Assembly (NCBI RefSeq): GCF_900176305.1 | Contig: NZ_FWXH01000012.1 | Location: forward strand, 28,049 to 92,048 | Direction of reading: 5' to 3' | Origin: Clostridium acidisoli DSM 12555 | GTDB lineage: Bacteria; Bacillota; Clostridia; Clostridiales; Clostridiaceae | Length of the DNA: 64,000 nt | In this document: positions 62,517 to 64,000 of the stretch, in pieces | Layout: each line of letters opens with the position of its first letter | Numbering within the stretch: the first letter of the stretch is position 1 | Notes under the pieces: generated by a model | Database searches by the model: none | Told to the model about the DNA's origin: nothing | The model's input: only the letters and a program-made list of their open reading frames with translations | Program-made: the position numbers and the translations under genes

Positions 62517-63095
62517 ATGGCAAAATATAGTTTTGAATTCAAGAAAAAGATTGTTCAAGAATATCTATCAGGTGAAGAAGGAGCACACTATCTTTCAACT
62601 AAATATGGCGTTCCTGCACATCGAAATATACAACAGTGGATAAAAGCATACAAAAAGTATGGCGATAAAGGATTAATGCGTTCGAGAAAAAATGAAAAAT
62701 ATACTTTTGAATTTAAGACCCATGTGGTAGAGTTATACTTATCTAAAGAAGTTTCTTATCAGGAACTGGCTTTATCGGTTGGAATCGGTAATCCGCCATT
62801 AATAGCGAAGTGGGTTAATGATTTCAGAATTTCAGGTCCTGATGCTTTGAGACCAAAGCGGAAAGGGAGGAAGAAATCATTGGAATCTCCAAAGACCTCA
62901 CAATCAAAAGAACAGTTTGATACAAAACCAGTGGATACAAGTGTTGAGCATGTTAAACAGCTTGAAGATGAGTTACTTAAGTTAAAAATAGAGAATGCCT
63001 ATTTAAAAGAACTGAGGAGGTTGCGTTTAGAAGAGGAAACTCTTCTGAAAAAACAGCGGGAATCATTCACAGCCTCCGAGGATACTTCAAACTAA
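62517..63095 (+). CDS. IS3-family transposase OrfA
   Basis: This 192-residue protein has two helix-turn-helix domains (YSFEFKKKIVQEYLSGEEGA and YTFEFKTHVVELYLSKEVSY), a basic linker (RPKRKGRKK) and a C-terminal leucine-rich coiled coil (LEDELLKLKIENAYLKELRR). This is the IS150-group OrfA pattern. GGGAGG fixes ATG 62517. The AAAAAA run at 63048-63053, near the end, is placed for a -1 shift into orfB. Confidence 0.92.
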   Translation: MAKYSFEFKKKIVQEYLSGEEGAHYLSTKYGVPAHRNIQQWIKAYKKYGDKGLMRSRKNEKYTFEFKTHVVELYLSKEVSYQELALSVGIGNPPLIAKWVNDFRISGPDALRPKRKGRKKSLESPKTSQSKEQFDTKPVDTSVEHVKQLEDELLKLKIENAYLKELRRLRLEEETLLKKQRESFTASEDTSN

Positions 63096-63136
63096 AAGAT
63101 ATTCTCGCATTCACAGGTTTTCCTAAATCAACATAT

Positions 63137-63937
63137 ATGTACTGGCAAAAACGCTTTGATAGAGAAAATCCAAACAAGGATCTTGAACAAAGAATCCTTG
63201 AAATCAGAAAAGAGAATAAAGATTTCGGCTATCGTCGGTTATATGGAGAATTAAGAAAACAAGGACTAGTTGTAAACAAGAAACGTGTTCAACGAATTGT
63301 TCAGAAGCTAGGTCTTCAAGTTACTTCGTTTACCAGAAGAAGCCGTAAATACAGTTCTTATAAAGGCAAGGTGGGTAGAGTTGCTCCTAATAGAATTCAC
63401 AGGAGGTTTGAAACTCATATTCCACACCAAAAGATTACAACAGACACTACAGAATTTAAGTATTATGTTATAGATGATAAAGGAAGAATGATCATCAAGA
63501 AACTTTACCTAGATCCATTTATGGATATGTGTAATAGAGAAATAATTAGTTATTCTATTTCTCAACGTCCGTCTGCTGAGAATATAATGAATGCATTAAA
63601 TGAAGCTGTAAAAATTACAAGCGATTGTAAATATAGGCGTACATTTCATTCGGATCAAGGATGGGCTTACCAGATGAAAGCTTATTGTTATAAGCTAAAA
63701 GAAAATAAAATCTTCCAAAGTATGTCCCGGAAAGGAAACTGCCATGATAATTCAGTAATGGAAAACTTCTTTGGAATTATGAAACAAGAAATGTATTATG
63801 GTTTGGTTTACTATAGCTATGAGCAACTGAAAGAGACAATAGATAAATATATAAAGTATTATAACGAGAAAAGAATTAAAGAGAAACTAGGATGGATGAG
63901 TCCTGTAGAATACAGGCTCAGCCTCTTGGCTGCTTAA
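63137..63937 (+). CDS. IS3-family transposase OrfB (DDE integrase)
   Basis: This 266-residue catalytic part from the first ATG contains HTH_21 text (RILEIRKENKDFGYRRLYGEL) and the rve core with D-D-E. The first Asp is in TTDTTEFKYY, the second in HSDQGWAYQ and the Glu in NSVMENFFGIMKQE. The reading frame stays open upstream to about 63050 with conserved text (GIIHSLRGYFKLKDILAFTG) but no start codon, so the natural product is an OrfAB fusion made by -1 frameshifting at G-AAAAAA-C (63047-63054). Confidence 0.92.
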   Translation: MYWQKRFDRENPNKDLEQRILEIRKENKDFGYRRLYGELRKQGLVVNKKRVQRIVQKLGLQVTSFTRRSRKYSSYKGKVGRVAPNRIHRRFETHIPHQKITTDTTEFKYYVIDDKGRMIIKKLYLDPFMDMCNREIISYSISQRPSAENIMNALNEAVKITSDCKYRRTFHSDQGWAYQMKAYCYKLKENKIFQSMSRKGNCHDNSVMENFFGIMKQEMYYGLVYYSYEQLKETIDKYIKYYNEKRIKEKLGWMSPVEYRLSLLAA

Positions 63938-63975
63938 AATAATTGCGTAGCAGTTAAAAACTACTACGCAATAAA

Positions 63976-63999
63976 GTCTAACTTATTGGGGTCGCATCA
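63976..63999 (-). repeat. IS right inverted repeat
   Basis: GTCTAACTTATTGGGGTC and the outer GCATCA; inverted match to the left end. Only one base of the window lies beyond it. Confidence 0.85.
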
Positions 64000-64000
64000 T

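Larger units (their letters stand above)
62459..63999 (+). mobile_element. Complete IS3-family (IS150-type) insertion sequence
   Basis: The element of 1541 bases is bounded by 24-base inverted ends, 62459-62482 and 63976-63999, which match at 20 positions with a shared ATAAGTTAGAC inner end and outer TGA. It carries orfA and orfB with an overlap zone suited to -1 frameshifting. The right target flank is cut by the window edge, so a target duplication cannot be checked. Confidence 0.9.

Overview
The window reads as a chromosomal segment of a low-GC, spore-forming Firmicute, most likely Clostridium sensu stricto. The base composition is AT-rich throughout and Shine-Dalgarno sites are strong. 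It carries clostridial marker genes: a GerM-type lipoprotein, a CD3324-family HTH protein, WalJ/YycJ, a PolC-type polymerase, a T-box leader and an S-box leader. The species cannot be named from the sequence alone.

Layout. 0-6 kb: a membrane-anchored MutS-like ATPase, then an ABC efflux operon (FtsX/MacB permease, ATPase, short lipoprotein adaptor). 6-11.4 kb: a phosphonate/phosphite-type importer (phnC, two phnE, convergent phnD) and a cytoplasmic 5'-nucleotidase-like phosphohydrolase. 11.5-19 kb: ferritin, RNase Z, a TSUP exporter with its DUF1634 partner, a polysaccharide deacetylase, YibE/F, a subtilisin-like protease, a YdcZ transporter and dUTPase. 19-22.3 kb: ilvE and a LarA homologue in one transcription unit behind a T-box leader whose specifier looks like AUC (Ile). 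22.5-29.4 kb: murA, walJ, gerM-like, SEC-C, a SAM-I riboswitch with metN-metI, an aminotransferase and rlmH.

29.4-45 kb is the accessory part and holds the most unusual signal. The last codons of rlmH (GEPYHK-stop) are repeated as degenerate direct copies at about 31.48, 35.36 and 37.08 kb. The interval also holds four decayed C-terminal tails of a large serine recombinase. Together these look like the scars of several SCC-like elements integrated one after another at the 3' end of rlmH. The cargo is small and rich in regulators: TetR, ArsR, AraC and HxlR types, an aldo/keto reductase, an EFR1 flavodoxin-ferredoxin protein, an alpha/beta hydrolase, a prenyltransferase-fold protein, HXXEE, MGMT and an SDR, plus broken genes.

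45-64 kb: a cupin-HTH regulator divergent from an EmrE-type transporter, a complete PolC polymerase, a DUF6143-like protein, and a cupin-hemerythrin operon. That operon is preceded by an unrecognised structured leader RNA and by a Crp/Fnr-type palindrome centred at about -41.5. Next come a Crp/Fnr regulator, NudC, a DinG-like helicase, a YoaK membrane protein, a LysR regulator, glycerate kinase and a complete IS150-type IS3 element that ends one base before the window does.
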